Source: Lysinibacillus antri
GTDB taxonomy: Bacteria > Bacillota > Bacilli > Bacillales_A > Planococcaceae
Assembly: GCF_003977595.1 (NCBI RefSeq)
Contig: NZ_RYYR01000001.1
Span: 1 to 64,000, forward strand
Length of the DNA: 64,000 nucleotides
Reading direction: 5' to 3'
Shown here in pieces: positions 16,703 through 26,165 of the stretch. A model generated the notes under the pieces. That model was not told where the DNA came from. It worked only from the letters and a program-made list of their open reading frames with translations, and made no database searches. The number at the start of each line of letters is the position of its first letter. Positions within the stretch are counted from its first letter, which is position 1. A program made the position numbers and the translations under genes.

Positions 16703-17914
16703 TTTTTTAGTTCCAACTGGTTGTTGTTTCGCTACTTCTGAAGCTACTACTGTTGGAAGTCCCCATAACTCGATAAATCCTACAGCAGATGCATGGTTGA
16801 ATTGGTCTGCTTTTGAGTAAGTTGCTAATTCTTCAGAGTATAAAGAATTTGGCGATTTACGTCCTTCAACAATTGCATGACCTTTGTAAAGTTTTACACG
16901 AACTGTACCGTTTACGTACTTTTGTGTTTCTTTTAAGAATGCTTCTAGTGCAGTACGGATTGGGTTGAACCATAAACCGTTATATATAATTTCAGATAAT
17001 TTGTGTTCAATAATTGGTTTGAAATGAGCTAGCTCTTTAACTAATGTAATATCTTCTAATTCTTTATGAGCAGTTAAAAGTACTTTTGCTCCTGGAATTT
17101 CGTACACTTCACGAGATTTAATACCAACTAGACGGTTTTCTACGTGGTCGATACGTCCTACACCGTGAGCACCTGCAACTTTATTTAATTCTTGAATTAA
17201 GTCTGCAAGTTTCATTTCTTCACCATTTAATGAAACTGGTTTACCTTCTACAAACTCGATTTCTACATATTCTGCAGCATCAGGAGCATTTTCTACAGAA
17301 ACCGTTAAACCGTATGCTTCTTCTGGTGGTGCTACCCATGGATCTTCCATTACGCCTGCTTCATTTGCACGACCCCATAAGTTTTGGTCAATTGAGAATG
17401 GTGAATCGATTGTCGCTGGAATTGGAACACCGTGTTTTGCAGCGTATTCGATTTCCTCATCACGGCTCCAACCCCACTCACGTACTGGAGCTAATACTTC
17501 TAAATCTGGATTTAATGCTTTAATTGAAACTTCGAAACGAACTTGGTCATTCCCTTTACCAGTACAACCGTGCGCTACAGCATCCGCATTTGTTTCGTTT
17601 GCAATTTCAACTAATTTTTTAGAAATTAATGGACGAGATAAAGCCGACACTAATGGATATTTTTGTTCATACCAAGTGTGTCCTTGTAGAGAAATTAATG
17701 CATAATCTTCAGCAAACTCATCTTTTGCGTCGATCATGTATGATTCCACTGCACCTACTTGAAGTGCTTTATTTTTAATGAATTCAAGGTCTTTTCCTTC
17801 ACCAACATCTAAACACACAGCAATTACGTCCCAACCTTGTTCCTTTAACCAAGGAATTGCTACAGATGTATCAAGACCGCCTGAATATGCTAAAACTACT
17901 TTTTTATTTGCCAT
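16700..17914 (-). CDS. argG: Argininosuccinate synthase
   Basis: This 404-aa enzyme condenses citrulline and aspartate with ATP use. The N-terminal ATP pyrophosphatase P-loop is [18 protein letters not shown] (about 5-22). Further motifs: [15 protein letters not shown] (about 113-127), [14 protein letters not shown] and [17 protein letters not shown]. The ATG lies behind CGGAGGC. It is first in argGH, under two ARG boxes. The C-terminal codons run into a repeat fragment that provides the stop. Confidence 0.97.
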   Translation of the reverse strand: MANKKVVLAYSGGLDTSVAIPWLKEQGWDVIAVCLDVGEGKDLEFIKNKALQVGAVESYMIDAKDEFAEDYALISLQGHTWYEQKYPLVSALSRPLISKKLVEIANETNADAVAHGCTGKGNDQVRFEVSIKALNPDLEVLAPVREWGWSRDEEIEYAAKHGVPIPATIDSPFSIDQNLWGRANEAGVMEDPWVAPPEEAYGLTVSVENAPDAAEYVEIEFVEGKPVSLNGEEMKLADLIQELNKVAGAHGVGRIDHVENRLVGIKSREVYEIPGAKVLLTAHKELEDITLVKELAHFKPIIEHKLSEIIYNGLWFNPIRTALEAFLKETQKYVNGTVRVKLYKGHAIVEGRKSPNSLYSEELATYSKADQFNHASAVGFIELWGLPTVVASEVAKQQPVGTKK

Positions 17915-17940
17915 AATATTGAAAGCCTCCGATGTTCATT

Positions 17941-18016
17941 TATGTATTTTTATTCATCAAGTTAAAAGTTTATACACGAATAGTACCATGGAATAAAAAT
18001 AAATACAAGTGTATTT
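17941..18016 (-). promoter_or_regulatory. argGH promoter with two ArgR/AhrC boxes
   Basis: On the minus strand TTGTAT (18008-18003), 17 bases, then TACTAT (17985-17980) form a sigma-A promoter. AAATACA-AG-TGTATTT (18001-18016) is an ARG-box-like palindrome over the -35. TATGTATTTTTATTCATC (17941-17958) fits the AhrC consensus TNTGNATWWWWATNCANA except at the last base and lies downstream of the start point. This is the arrangement expected for arginine-dependent repression. Confidence 0.85.
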
Positions 18017-18081
18017 TTATAAAAAAATTCATTGTTTTACACTTAGGAACGATATGCGCTTTCTGTTCCCTCGTTTATGTA

Positions 18082-18831
18082 TTATTTTTTATTAAAGAAA
18101 CCGCTTCCAAGCTTTTCCACCCATCTTGGAGCTACCGCATAAAGTTTGCTTGTTAATGACATAATACGTGGTAAATTTACTTCCCTTACTGGTTTATCAA
18201 TAGTTTTCATCACTTCATTTGCAACCTTTTCCGGGTTTAATAAAAATCGTTCCATGGACTTTCGGTACGTGTTTGTAGCATCTGCTTTTTGTAAAAATGG
18301 CGTATCGATTGGTCCTGGATACACCGTTGTAACGTCAATATTAAAGGGAGCTAGTTCCATTCTAAGTCCATTCGTATAGCCTGTAATGGCATGCTTCGTC
18401 GCTGCATAAACACTCGCTTTTTTGGTAGCTACCTTTCCTGCCTGAGATCCAATAAAAATTAGATGACCAAATTGTTGTTCCATCATCTTTGTTGAAATTC
18501 TTTTCGTTAAATAAAAGGGTGCACGTATGTTTACATCAATCATTGCATCAATTTCTTCATCTAATAGGTCAAATGCATTTTGAAATATTCCGACCCCAGC
18601 ATTTAAAATGGCTACATTAATAATAGGAAGCTGACCACAAACGTTTTCGATCTCGTCTACATTGGATAAATCCGCTTTGAAAATATTCGCACCAAGTTGT
18701 TTTAATGCGTTCAATTCTGATTCGTTTCTGCCGGTTGCGTATACGGTATAGCCCTTTTTCAAACAATTTTCCGTCATAACGCGTCCAATACCACTTGTAG
18801 CCCCTGTAATAAATATCGTTTTATCTATCAT
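18082..18831 (-). CDS. SDR-family oxidoreductase (YqjQ-like)
   Basis: This 249-aa classical SDR shows TGATSGIGR (about 9-17), the acidic/Arg strand end ATGRNE pointing to NADP, NAG (about 80-82), the catalytic Ser in FIGSQAG (about 129) and YAATK (Tyr about 142, Lys 146). The C-terminal region resembles the DltE/YqjQ group. The position next to YqjP- and ProI-type genes matches yqjQ-yqjP-proI of B. subtilis, so it is probably the YqjQ orthologue. ATG behind AAAGGA. Substrate unknown. Confidence 0.82.
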   Translation of the reverse strand: MIDKTIFITGATSGIGRVMTENCLKKGYTVYATGRNESELNALKQLGANIFKADLSNVDEIENVCGQLPIINVAILNAGVGIFQNAFDLLDEEIDAMIDVNIRAPFYLTKRISTKMMEQQFGHLIFIGSQAGKVATKKASVYAATKHAITGYTNGLRMELAPFNIDVTTVYPGPIDTPFLQKADATNTYRKSMERFLLNPEKVANEVMKTIDKPVREVNLPRIMSLTSKLYAVAPRWVEKLGSGFFNKK

Positions 18832-18910
18832 GAAAACGTATATTCCTTTCTATCATGTTCATACTAAAAGTTATATTGTGCAAATTGTTAACATATATAA
18901 GAGCGTGCAT

Positions 18911-18943
18911 AAAAAAAGTGACTCATATTCATTTTGAGTCACT
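18911..18943 (-). terminator. Terminator of nsrR
   Basis: AGTGACTCA (18917-18925) pairs with TGAGTCACT (18935-18943). On the minus strand TTTTTTTATGC follows, a few bases after the nsrR stop. Confidence 0.92.
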
Positions 18944-18950
18944 CAGATAC

Positions 18951-19388
18951 TTATTTTATACCAAGTATTTTAAACATATCATCTTTTGACAATAGGAAAT
19001 CGGCTAATGTATAGCGATCCAACACTTGTAAATAGGCATTTAATGCTTCATTTAGAGCAAATTTCAACTGACAAACCGGAGAAATTTTGCACATATTATT
19101 GTCATTATCGAAACACTCAACGATATGGAAATCTTCTTCTGTATGTCGCACAACTTGGCCAATATTAATATCTTCTGGGTTTTGATTTAATCGAATTCCA
19201 CCGCCACGGCCACGAATTGTTTCGATTAACCCTAGTTGTCCAAGATCATATGTAACCTTCATTAAATGGTTTTTTGATATATGATAAGTATCTGCAATCT
19301 CTTGTATTGTTGATAATCGATCTTGACCTTTTATACCAAGATAAAGTAATACACGCAACGAGTAGTCAGTATATAGAGTTAAGCGCAT
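18951..19388 (-). CDS. nsrR: Rrf2-family nitric-oxide-sensing repressor NsrR
   Basis: This 145-aa Rrf2 regulator begins MRLTLYTDYSLRVLLYLG. A winged helix-turn-helix occupies about 22-60 (TIQEIADTYHISKNHLMKVTYDLGQLGLI), followed by the wing RGRGGGIRL. Three cysteines in CFDNDNNMCKISPVC (about 90-104, spacing C-X7-C-X5-C) match the 4Fe-4S ligands of NsrR, which is inactivated by NO. An in-frame GTG 12 bases upstream is less conserved. It is divergent from hmp, its classical target. Confidence 0.9.
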   Translation of the reverse strand: MRLTLYTDYSLRVLLYLGIKGQDRLSTIQEIADTYHISKNHLMKVTYDLGQLGLIETIRGRGGGIRLNQNPEDINIGQVVRHTEEDFHIVECFDNDNNMCKISPVCQLKFALNEALNAYLQVLDRYTLADFLLSKDDMFKILGIK

Positions 19389-19555
19389 ATTGCACACCAC
19401 ACTTTCTTTTTTTATTATAACATTTTTATTCCATTATTTTTATATAGACATTGAAATTTCACACAATCAACAAAGAAAAGCGAAAGCGATCTCGAGGCTT
19501 ACGCTAGATACTGTTCTAACTCCAAAATTTATCCTGATGAACAAAAAGTTATTAA

Positions 19556-19641
19556 AAGATGTATTTGAAATACTACATTTGTGTCCATTTTGTTAAACAT
19601 GTATTTTTCATATTGCTTTTATTCTTTTTCCAGCTTATAGT
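19556..19641 (+). promoter_or_regulatory. hmp promoter with two candidate NsrR sites
   Basis: TTGCTT (19613-19618), 17 bases, TATAGT (19636-19641) form a sigma-A promoter. AAAGATGTATTTGAAATAC (19557-19575), followed by TACATTT, resembles the NsrR dyad ATGTATTT-AAATACAT with one extra base. A second half-conserved site ACATGTATTTTTCATATTG (19597-19615) overlaps the -35. Repression relieved by NO is expected from B. subtilis NsrR-hmp. Confidence 0.7.
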
Positions 19642-19694
19642 TATTTTTGTAAGCGTTATCTTAAATTTCAAATAATCAAAAGGACGTGATTTAA

Positions 19695-20864
19695 ATGTTA
19701 TCACAACAAACAATCGACATTATCAAATCAACTGTACCAGTATTAGAACAACATGGCGTAACAATCACAAAAACTTTCTACAAAAACATGCTTTCTAAAA
19801 ACCCTGATTTATTAAACTACTTCAACCATGTTAACCAAAACCAAGGACGTCAACAAACAGCCCTTGCAAATTCTGTATATGCAGCAGCTGCTCATATTGA
19901 TAACTTACAAGCAATTGTTCCAGCAGTTATGCTAATTGCACATAAACACCGTGCTCTAGGGATTTTACCAGAACATTACCCAATCGTTGGGGAAAACTTA
20001 CTAGGTGCTATTAAAGAAGTACTTGGCGATGCAGCAACTGATGATATTATCAATGCATGGGCAGAAGCTTATGGTGTGATCGCTGATGTATTCATCTCTG
20101 TTGAGGAAGACTTATACCAAAAAGCAGAAGAAAATGGTGGATGGCGTTTATTTAAACCATTTAAAGTGGCGAAAAAAGTGGTGGAAAACGAACAAGTTAC
20201 TTCATTCTATTTCACACCAGAAGATGGACAACCATTACCTGATTTCGAAGCAGGTCAATACATTACAGTACGTGTAAAACCTACAGGATCTCAGTATTAT
20301 GCAAACCGTCATTACACAGTTTCTCAACCATCAAACAATAACGAATATGTGATCTCTGTTAAACGTGAAGACGAAAACAGTCCAGCAGGTGTTGTATCAA
20401 CGTTCCTTCATAACGAAGTAAATGAAGGCGATACAGTAGAATTAAGTGCTCCAGCAGGTGATTTCACATTACAAGAAGGAAACAACCCTGTATTATTCGT
20501 AAGTGGTGGTATTGGAGTAACTCCATTAAATGCAATGCTTCAAACAATGGAGCTTGGTCGCAATGTAACATTCTATCAATCTGCACGCAACGAGCAATCT
20601 GTTGCTTTCAAAGAGCAAATTGAAAAGAAAATTAACGAATTAAACGGCACATACAGAGTTCACTATTCGGATGCACAAGGCTATGTAACAAAAGAAGACT
20701 TAGCACCATACATCCAACCAAATACAGAAGTTTACGTTTGTGGTCCAGCACCATTTATGGAATCAGTGATTTCAATTGCAAAAGACTTAAATGTAGCAAA
20801 CGAAAACATTCATTACGAATTCTTTGGTCCTTTAATGACTGTCAAAGCATTAGCGAACGCCTAA
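19695..20864 (+). CDS. hmp: Flavohemoglobin, nitric oxide dioxygenase
   Basis: This 389-aa cytosolic enzyme oxidises NO with O2 and NAD(P)H to nitrate. The globin domain (about 1-135) has the proximal His in [18 protein letters not shown] (about 85) and distal Tyr/Gln residues at NPDLLNYFN, then QGRQQTALA. The FAD domain follows (about 150-255; [12 protein letters not shown] holds the RxYS-type motif), then the NAD domain (about 258-389; [16 protein letters not shown] and [12 protein letters not shown]). Length matches the family. It is divergent from nsrR; many codons end in A or T, suggesting good expression. Confidence 0.96.
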   Translation: MLSQQTIDIIKSTVPVLEQHGVTITKTFYKNMLSKNPDLLNYFNHVNQNQGRQQTALANSVYAAAAHIDNLQAIVPAVMLIAHKHRALGILPEHYPIVGENLLGAIKEVLGDAATDDIINAWAEAYGVIADVFISVEEDLYQKAEENGGWRLFKPFKVAKKVVENEQVTSFYFTPEDGQPLPDFEAGQYITVRVKPTGSQYYANRHYTVSQPSNNNEYVISVKREDENSPAGVVSTFLHNEVNEGDTVELSAPAGDFTLQEGNNPVLFVSGGIGVTPLNAMLQTMELGRNVTFYQSARNEQSVAFKEQIEKKINELNGTYRVHYSDAQGYVTKEDLAPYIQPNTEVYVCGPAPFMESVISIAKDLNVANENIHYEFFGPLMTVKALANA

Positions 20865-20947
20865 TAATGCAACTCTTACAATGACTGACTAAATCAATCA
20901 AACACTTTAAAACCATTGGATATACCCTATCACAGTAAAAATATTAG

Positions 20948-20990
20948 CCCCATAGCTTTGGTTCACCCACCTAGCTATGGGGTTTCTTTA
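20948..20990 (+). terminator. Terminator of hmp
   Basis: CCCCATAGCT (20948-20957) pairs with AGCTATGGGG (20973-20982), followed by TTTCTTTATT. It could also serve the convergent metallo-hydrolase gene. Confidence 0.88.
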
Positions 20991-20999
20991 TTCCATATG

Positions 21000-21938
21000 T
21001 TACCGCCAATAAACTTGGACACCGTCGACAACTTTTAATTGAACTTTGCCCTCTTGTTCTAAACAATCTAAATAGCCAATTGTTTTAGACAATGTTAAGC
21101 CTAGTTGGGATTTGAATACTTGTGCATACAATTCGGTTGTCAGTTCCATTACAGTTTTTGGCTTTGTTAATAGTTCTAACACTTGGTTTGATCGATGTTT
21201 ATCTTTAGCTATTCGATTTTCAATTAACTGATCAATACGAATAATATCATTACCATGACCTGTATAAATTTTTCGAATATTTAGCTGTTGAAGCAATTGC
21301 AAGGACTGATGATATTGTACAAGTGATTTCGGACGTTTTTTAGATAAATCAATAGGTGGTTCGACAAGTGGATTTGGGTCAACATGCTCTAATAAAATAT
21401 CCCCACCAATGACTTCATTTGACGATTCATCTAAAAAGATTAAATGACTCTGAGCATGCCCCGGTGTATAAATCGCCTTTAGTCCCGGATGACCCGGTAT
21501 CTCATCGCCATCTTGAATAAATTTAGTCAATGGGATTGTACCAAATAATTCGATTTCATCTTTTGCCTGAACAATTTTTTCAATATAATGTAGCGGCACA
21601 CCTTGTAACATTAATTGTTCCTTGTAAAAATCATAACGGTAAGATAAAAATTCATCTGTTTTTCTTAACCAATGATCGACATACTCATGCCCTAGTATTT
21701 CAGCATTTGGAAAGGCATCCACCCACCCAGCATGATCCGGATGATGATGGGTTAAAATGACTTGTTCAATATCTTTCATTTCATAACCTGCTTCATGAAT
21801 GCTCCATTTAAGTGCTTCATAAGCCTCTTGGGTTTTTGGACCAGCATCAAATAAAGAAAGTGCATCACCCTTTACTAAAAAAGCATTCACATCCCCTATT
21901 GGATATGGTGTAGGTAATGCAATTTTGTGTACATTCAC
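21000..21938 (-). CDS. MBL-fold metallo-hydrolase (YqjP-like)
   Basis: This 312-aa metallo-beta-lactamase-fold hydrolase has the metal motif THHHPDHAGW (about 64-73), further ligands at YTPGHAQSHLIF (His about 159) and GGDILL (Asp about 179), and TGHGND (about 224). The C-terminal 75 residues form a winged-helix-like tail (LELLTKPKTVMELTTELY) as in YqjP and LACTB2-type proteins. The start is GTG, behind AAGGAGG. Its neighbour proI and the YqjQ-type SDR mirror the B. subtilis order. Substrate unknown. Confidence 0.85.
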   Translation of the reverse strand: MNVHKIALPTPYPIGDVNAFLVKGDALSLFDAGPKTQEAYEALKWSIHEAGYEMKDIEQVILTHHHPDHAGWVDAFPNAEILGHEYVDHWLRKTDEFLSYRYDFYKEQLMLQGVPLHYIEKIVQAKDEIELFGTIPLTKFIQDGDEIPGHPGLKAIYTPGHAQSHLIFLDESSNEVIGGDILLEHVDPNPLVEPPIDLSKKRPKSLVQYHQSLQLLQQLNIRKIYTGHGNDIIRIDQLIENRIAKDKHRSNQVLELLTKPKTVMELTTELYAQVFKSQLGLTLSKTIGYLDCLEQEGKVQLKVVDGVQVYWR

Positions 21939-21991
21939 TGTAAATCCTCCTTAAATCTTTCGAAAAACGTTTAGCATTCTTAGGTATCATT

Positions 21992-22186
21992 TTTATCCCG
22001 CATTAACGGGCAGTAATTTATCTGTACCGAAAGCTTTAACGACAGGTACAAGACTCCCACTTCAAGATTTTAGTGAAGCGAAAAAGATAAGTGGGAAATC
22101 AACTGCCCGTAAAAGTCCGATTGGTTCAACTAACAATCCGTGGGGGATGAAGAAACCCCCCCACGAATTGAAGTTTCACTTTATCC
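21992..22186 (+). repeat. 195-bp structured repeat, copy 1
   Basis: The element folds modularly. The closing stem is ACGGGCAGT/ACTGCCCGT. It holds a GTACC..GGTAC hairpin (aagct-rich loop) and a CCCACTT..AAGTGGG hairpin. An ATTGGTTCAACTAACAAT mini-hairpin follows, then a terminal GTGGGGG..CCCCCAC stem and the tail AAGTTTCACTTTATCC. Copies at 26.17 and 47.03 kb are nearly identical and in the same orientation. This copy lies just upstream of the MBL gene, which is on the other strand. Confidence 0.9.
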
Positions 22187-22399
22187 GAATATCCAAAATC
22201 GCAAATCAAAATTATACTCTTATAATGAATCACTATTCACCCATTTTACCCTTTTTTTTCTAAAACGTCATCCACCTACTGTTGACAGATTGTAAAAGTG
22301 TGCATATAATTTTCATAATTCAAAATTTTTTATCTCCATTTAGTGAAAAGTCTCGTACACTATTTTAGTCGAGACATAAATGATAATAATAACGCGATG

Positions 22400-22634
22400 A
22401 TGAAGCCAAGTAAATGATTTCACGGTTTAAGAGAGTGCTACACTTTGGTGTGAGTAGCATAGCCCACTAATTTCATTGAACCTACTTCGGAGCTGCTATG
22501 AAAACATAGCCGTCCCTCTCAGCGATAATGAGTGTGAAAGTTGTGCCCAATTAATCGGCAAACTAAGGTGGTACCGCGGAAACTCAATGCGTTTTCGTCC
22601 TTAATATTTAAGGACGAGAGCGCTTTTTTATTTG
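22400..22634 (+). promoter_or_regulatory. Proline T-box leader of proI
   Basis: The T-box AAGGTGGTACCGCGGAA is at 22565-22581. The terminator GCGTTTTCGTCCTTA/TAAGGACGAGAGCGC (22589-22623) ends in TTTTTTATTT. A stem I region contains the likely specifier CCT (Pro) at 22481-22483 in GAACCTACTTCGG, identical in context to the proBA leader. Read-through on uncharged tRNA-Pro would express proI. Confidence 0.93.
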
Positions 22635-22690
22635 TCATTCGAATAGTTACACAATATTTACATAAACATCTATTAAACGGAGGGAATCAC

Positions 22691-23497
22691 ATGCAAAAAA
22701 TATTATTTCTTGGGGCAGGATCAATGGCAGAAGCGTTAATTCATGGTTGGGTTGAAGAAGAGGTTGTCCCAGCTGAGCATATATATGTCACAAATCGGTC
22801 AAATAGCGAAAGACTTGCACTGTTACATCAGAAATATGGTGTGAATATTTTAGAGAATAAAGAAGACATTTTTTCGATGGACTTACTCATCCTCGCGATT
22901 AAACCAAAAGATGTAAAAGCTGCAATGGAGGATGTGAAAGACTATATTGGCCCTGAAACAGCGGTATTGTCCGTTGTCGCTGGCATTGCCATTGAAACAA
23001 TTGAAGAAGGATTAGGAAGCCGCCCAATCGCTCGTGTCATGCCAAATACATCGGCTACAATCGGGATGTCTGCTAGCGGTATTGCCTTTAACAATCAAGT
23101 TAGTCAAGTTCATAAAGCACTTTACCTACAAATGCTTGAAGCAGTGGGCATTGTCATTGAAGTGGATGAAGATAAATTACATGCTGTTACTGCACTATCT
23201 GGTAGCGGTCCAGCCTATTTATATTATTTATTAGAAGCATGGGAATCGGTCGGAACGGAATTTGGGTTATCGAAAGAAGTCGTTCGTCAGTTAATGGTTC
23301 AAACGATTGCTGGTTCTGCCGCAATGCTGAAATCTGTAAAAGAAGAACCAGATGTACTGCGAAAAAAAGTGACGAGCCCAGGTGGAACGACTGAGGCAGG
23401 TATACGCGCTTTGGAAAGTAATCGTTTTAATGAAGCAATTTTCGCTTGTATTAAAAGTGCAGAAGCGAGATCAAGAGAATTAGCAAAGGGAGAATGA
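22691..23497 (+). CDS. proI: Pyrroline-5-carboxylate reductase
   Basis: This 268-aa enzyme reduces pyrroline-5-carboxylate to proline. The Rossmann motif is FLGAGSMAEALIHGW (about 5-19); family motifs LAIKPKDV, RVMPNTSATIG (about 118-128) and the signature TALSGSGPAYLYYLLEA (about 164-180) follow, then VTSPGGTTEAGI (about 229-240). The start MQKILFL is behind ACGGAGGG. Longer frames reach back into the T-box. The proI name follows the B. subtilis yqjO position next to yqjP. Confidence 0.95.
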   Translation: MQKILFLGAGSMAEALIHGWVEEEVVPAEHIYVTNRSNSERLALLHQKYGVNILENKEDIFSMDLLILAIKPKDVKAAMEDVKDYIGPETAVLSVVAGIAIETIEEGLGSRPIARVMPNTSATIGMSASGIAFNNQVSQVHKALYLQMLEAVGIVIEVDEDKLHAVTALSGSGPAYLYYLLEAWESVGTEFGLSKEVVRQLMVQTIAGSAAMLKSVKEEPDVLRKKVTSPGGTTEAGIRALESNRFNEAIFACIKSAEARSRELAKGE

Positions 23498-23749
23498 TAG
23501 GATAGTATTTTATATAAATGCTGAATTGATTGAATATTCTTTATTAACTGAATTATTTCCTAGGAAATCTCATTTTTTACTATTTTACTTTGTCGAAAAA
23601 GTGCTTTTAGAACTATTTTTTTCAGCATATTTTTACACAACTCAACACAATAATACTTTTATTCGCTATAAAAAAGTGATTCATTGTCATTCTATGTAAC
23701 TGTTAGCGAAGATTATTTCATAGCTTTTAAGGGAATAAATATTGAAAAT
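23498..23749. other. AT-rich intergenic stretch
   Basis: About 250 bases after proI show only A/T-rich sequence with no recognisable gene, riboswitch or repeat. No good terminator for proI is visible. Confidence 0.5.
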
Positions 23750-23788
23750 AAAAACGCGTGCGAATTGTTTTTCAACAACTCTGCACGC
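23750..23788 (-). terminator. Terminator of the small membrane protein gene
   Basis: GCGTGC (23756-23761) pairs with GCACGC (23783-23788), with an inner AATTGTTTTT/CAACAACT helix. On the minus strand GTTTTTATTTTC follows. Confidence 0.85.
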
Positions 23789-23802
23789 ATTTATTTTTTG
23801 TT

Positions 23803-24033
23803 CTATAATACTCCCGCTCGTATTCTTTTGACGATTGAATATGTTGTATAAATTGCCATTGGACCCAGAACGGCAGCAAGTATTAGCCAAAAGTTAAGTG
23901 CCTCAGCTGCTTTTAATCCTGAAAAATTCGTTGTGATATAAATAATAACACCAATTAACAATATATAACTTAACACATTCGGGAATATCACAAGTAATCG
24001 TAATACGGCAGGACTCATTTTCGGTGGATTCAT
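23803..24033 (-). CDS. Small two-helix membrane protein, unknown
   Basis: This 76-aa protein has two hydrophobic helices (about 10-33 and 42-65: LLVIFPNVLSYILLIGVIIY and LNFWLILAAVLGPMAIYTTY) and basic ends (KRIRAGVL), so both termini are probably cytoplasmic. AGGGAGGGG before the ATG and its own terminator support a real gene. I do not recognise the family. Confidence 0.65.
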   Translation of the reverse strand: MNPPKMSPAVLRLLVIFPNVLSYILLIGVIIYITTNFSGLKAAEALNFWLILAAVLGPMAIYTTYSIVKRIRAGVL

Positions 24034-24144
24034 GATATTTCCCCTCCCTATTCTCTATCATACAATAAATATACTCGCTTAATCTACGTTTTTCTAAATA
24101 GTCTATTTGATTATTTCAAAATTATAGTTCTTTATATAGAAGAT

Positions 24145-26139
24145 TTAGATATTATATTTCCCAGTCGTTTGTTGCAACTCGTTAGAAATATCGTATAGTG
24201 ATTCGACTGAATGGGACATCTCTTCCATTTGAGAAAGTTGTCTTTCGCTATGATGAGCCATTGATTGCGCTAATTTCGAAGAGTTCTCAGAAACTAATGC
24301 AACCCCTTCTAATGATGCTGTAATTTCTTCTGTACTTGCGGCCATTTCTTCCGATGCTGCTGATACGTTATCGACTTGTTGTGCAATCACTTTTATCCCT
24401 TGCGTAATTTCACTAAATGTTTTTTGTGCTCGATTTGCGATATTACGTCCATCATCTAAAACATCGGACGTTTTTGAAATTGCGTGTACAATTCCTTCTG
24501 TTTCACGTTGAACATCGATCACAACGGAAGAAATATGATCCGCGGCAATTCTAGATTCTTCTGCTAATTTTCTTACTTCTTCTGCTACTACCGCAAAGCC
24601 TTTACCGAACTCTCCAGCACGAGCAGCTTCAATTGATGCATTTAATGCAAGTAAGTTCGTTTGATCAGAAATACCCGTAATAACAGCCGTAAATTCACCA
24701 ATACGATTAGAAAGTTTCACTAACGACTTACTACTTTCAACAGAATGGAGTGTTTTATCGTGAAGATTAGATAATTGTTCAAGTAAATTATCAATTGTCT
24801 GTTGACCACCAATAGCATTTTGTTCTGTTTGATTTGAAAAATGAGCAATTTCCATAATGGATGAAGTAATATTTTGTATGCCTTTTGCAAGTTCTTCCAT
24901 CGCATTTGCACAATCCTCTGTACTTTGATATTGCGTTATGGCATCATTTACAACATTTGTAGATTCATTTTTAATTTGCTGGGCCGCTTTGTTTGTTTGA
25001 TTTGTAATTTGTTGAATTCCCTTCGTTGCATCATGAATGACCTCAGCTTTAGTTTTTAACTCCTGCATGATCGATTGGAAATTATCCATCATTCCATTGG
25101 AGGCAATCACCAGTTGGCCAATTTCATCACTTGACTCAAGATTAATTCGTTTTGTTAAATCCGCCTCTCCTTCACTAATCTCTTGAAGGGCATCACGCAC
25201 TGTTGAAATGCGTTTAATTTGTTGGGATATCGTCCAGTTAATAATTAACATAATAATAATGACCGCTAAAATGGCTGCCACTATTGTACCGATTGTAATG
25301 GAACTTAGTACTTCGTTTGAAATTGAAATAGCTAAAAATGTACCATTTGAAAGTGGTTGAACATAATTCATAACCATTTTACCATCAAATTCACCAGAAA
25401 ATTTCGATAATTTACTAGATGAGAATGCAGAAGTTGCAAAACCAATGTCTTCGAGAGATTGTTCTGAAGTGGATGCGACGATATTTGCCTTTTCATCGAC
25501 AACTGCTGCATACAATACAGTTTCATCCAAGTGACTATTTAATTGATTCATATAATATTCTTTTCCAATTTGTGCTTCTAAGTCTAATAGCTTTTGTCCA
25601 TTACGACCCACTTGAATAATTTGTGGTGTCTCCGGGTTCCAGCTACTAACACCTACAAATTTATAAAAAAGGTCATCAATATCTCGAGTTTGTGCAGCTT
25701 GAACAATCGTGTCCGCTTCACCGGTAATTAATTTCATATATTCATACGCTTGGCCGTTCGGGTCTGACCCAAAGTTAAACTCTACTTCTGGTGCAATAGA
25801 TGTTAAAGTTGTATTTCCTTCTGAATCTGTACTCCAAATTTCATCAATACCACCTCGTTCGGCTAATGCTTTTAAATCTTCATGCGTTCCACCATTTGCG
25901 AGAATCCAAGAGATTAGAACAGATTCAGCGATCATTTCCTGTTCCATAATTTGCTCAGAAACATCTCTTGATAAAATGGCTCCTTCTAAACCGAGTGTAA
26001 TGGATTGGACTAAACTATCTCCTTGTTCTTGAACGCTTTTACTAGTGGATACATAAATGTAAGTTGCAAACCCTCCAATGATTAGGATTACCGCCACCAA
26101 GATTGGTAACATCATTTTCCACTTTATCGTTTTAAACAC
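24145..26139 (-). CDS. Methyl-accepting chemotaxis protein
   Basis: This 664-aa chemoreceptor has a first transmembrane helix at about 9-28, an extracytoplasmic Cache-like sensor domain (about 30-278), a second helix at about 281-303 (ITIGTIVAAILAVIIIMLII), HAMP (about 303-355) and a long coiled-coil signalling domain. The conserved hairpin tip that docks CheA/CheW is at about 488-525 (GISDQTNLLALNASIEAARA, GFAVVAEEVRKLAEES). The ligand is unknown. Start is GTG behind AGGGGGC. A 195-bp repeat lies 27 bases upstream of the start. A CheW-like protein is encoded at 60.5 kb. Confidence 0.93.
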   Translation of the reverse strand: MFKTIKWKMMLPILVAVILIIGGFATYIYVSTSKSVQEQGDSLVQSITLGLEGAILSRDVSEQIMEQEMIAESVLISWILANGGTHEDLKALAERGGIDEIWSTDSEGNTTLTSIAPEVEFNFGSDPNGQAYEYMKLITGEADTIVQAAQTRDIDDLFYKFVGVSSWNPETPQIIQVGRNGQKLLDLEAQIGKEYYMNQLNSHLDETVLYAAVVDEKANIVASTSEQSLEDIGFATSAFSSSKLSKFSGEFDGKMVMNYVQPLSNGTFLAISISNEVLSSITIGTIVAAILAVIIIMLIINWTISQQIKRISTVRDALQEISEGEADLTKRINLESSDEIGQLVIASNGMMDNFQSIMQELKTKAEVIHDATKGIQQITNQTNKAAQQIKNESTNVVNDAITQYQSTEDCANAMEELAKGIQNITSSIMEIAHFSNQTEQNAIGGQQTIDNLLEQLSNLHDKTLHSVESSKSLVKLSNRIGEFTAVITGISDQTNLLALNASIEAARAGEFGKGFAVVAEEVRKLAEESRIAADHISSVVIDVQRETEGIVHAISKTSDVLDDGRNIANRAQKTFSEITQGIKVIAQQVDNVSAASEEMAASTEEITASLEGVALVSENSSKLAQSMAHHSERQLSQMEEMSHSVESLYDISNELQQTTGKYNI

Positions 26140-26165
26140 CCAAATGCCCCCTAAGATAATTTCTA

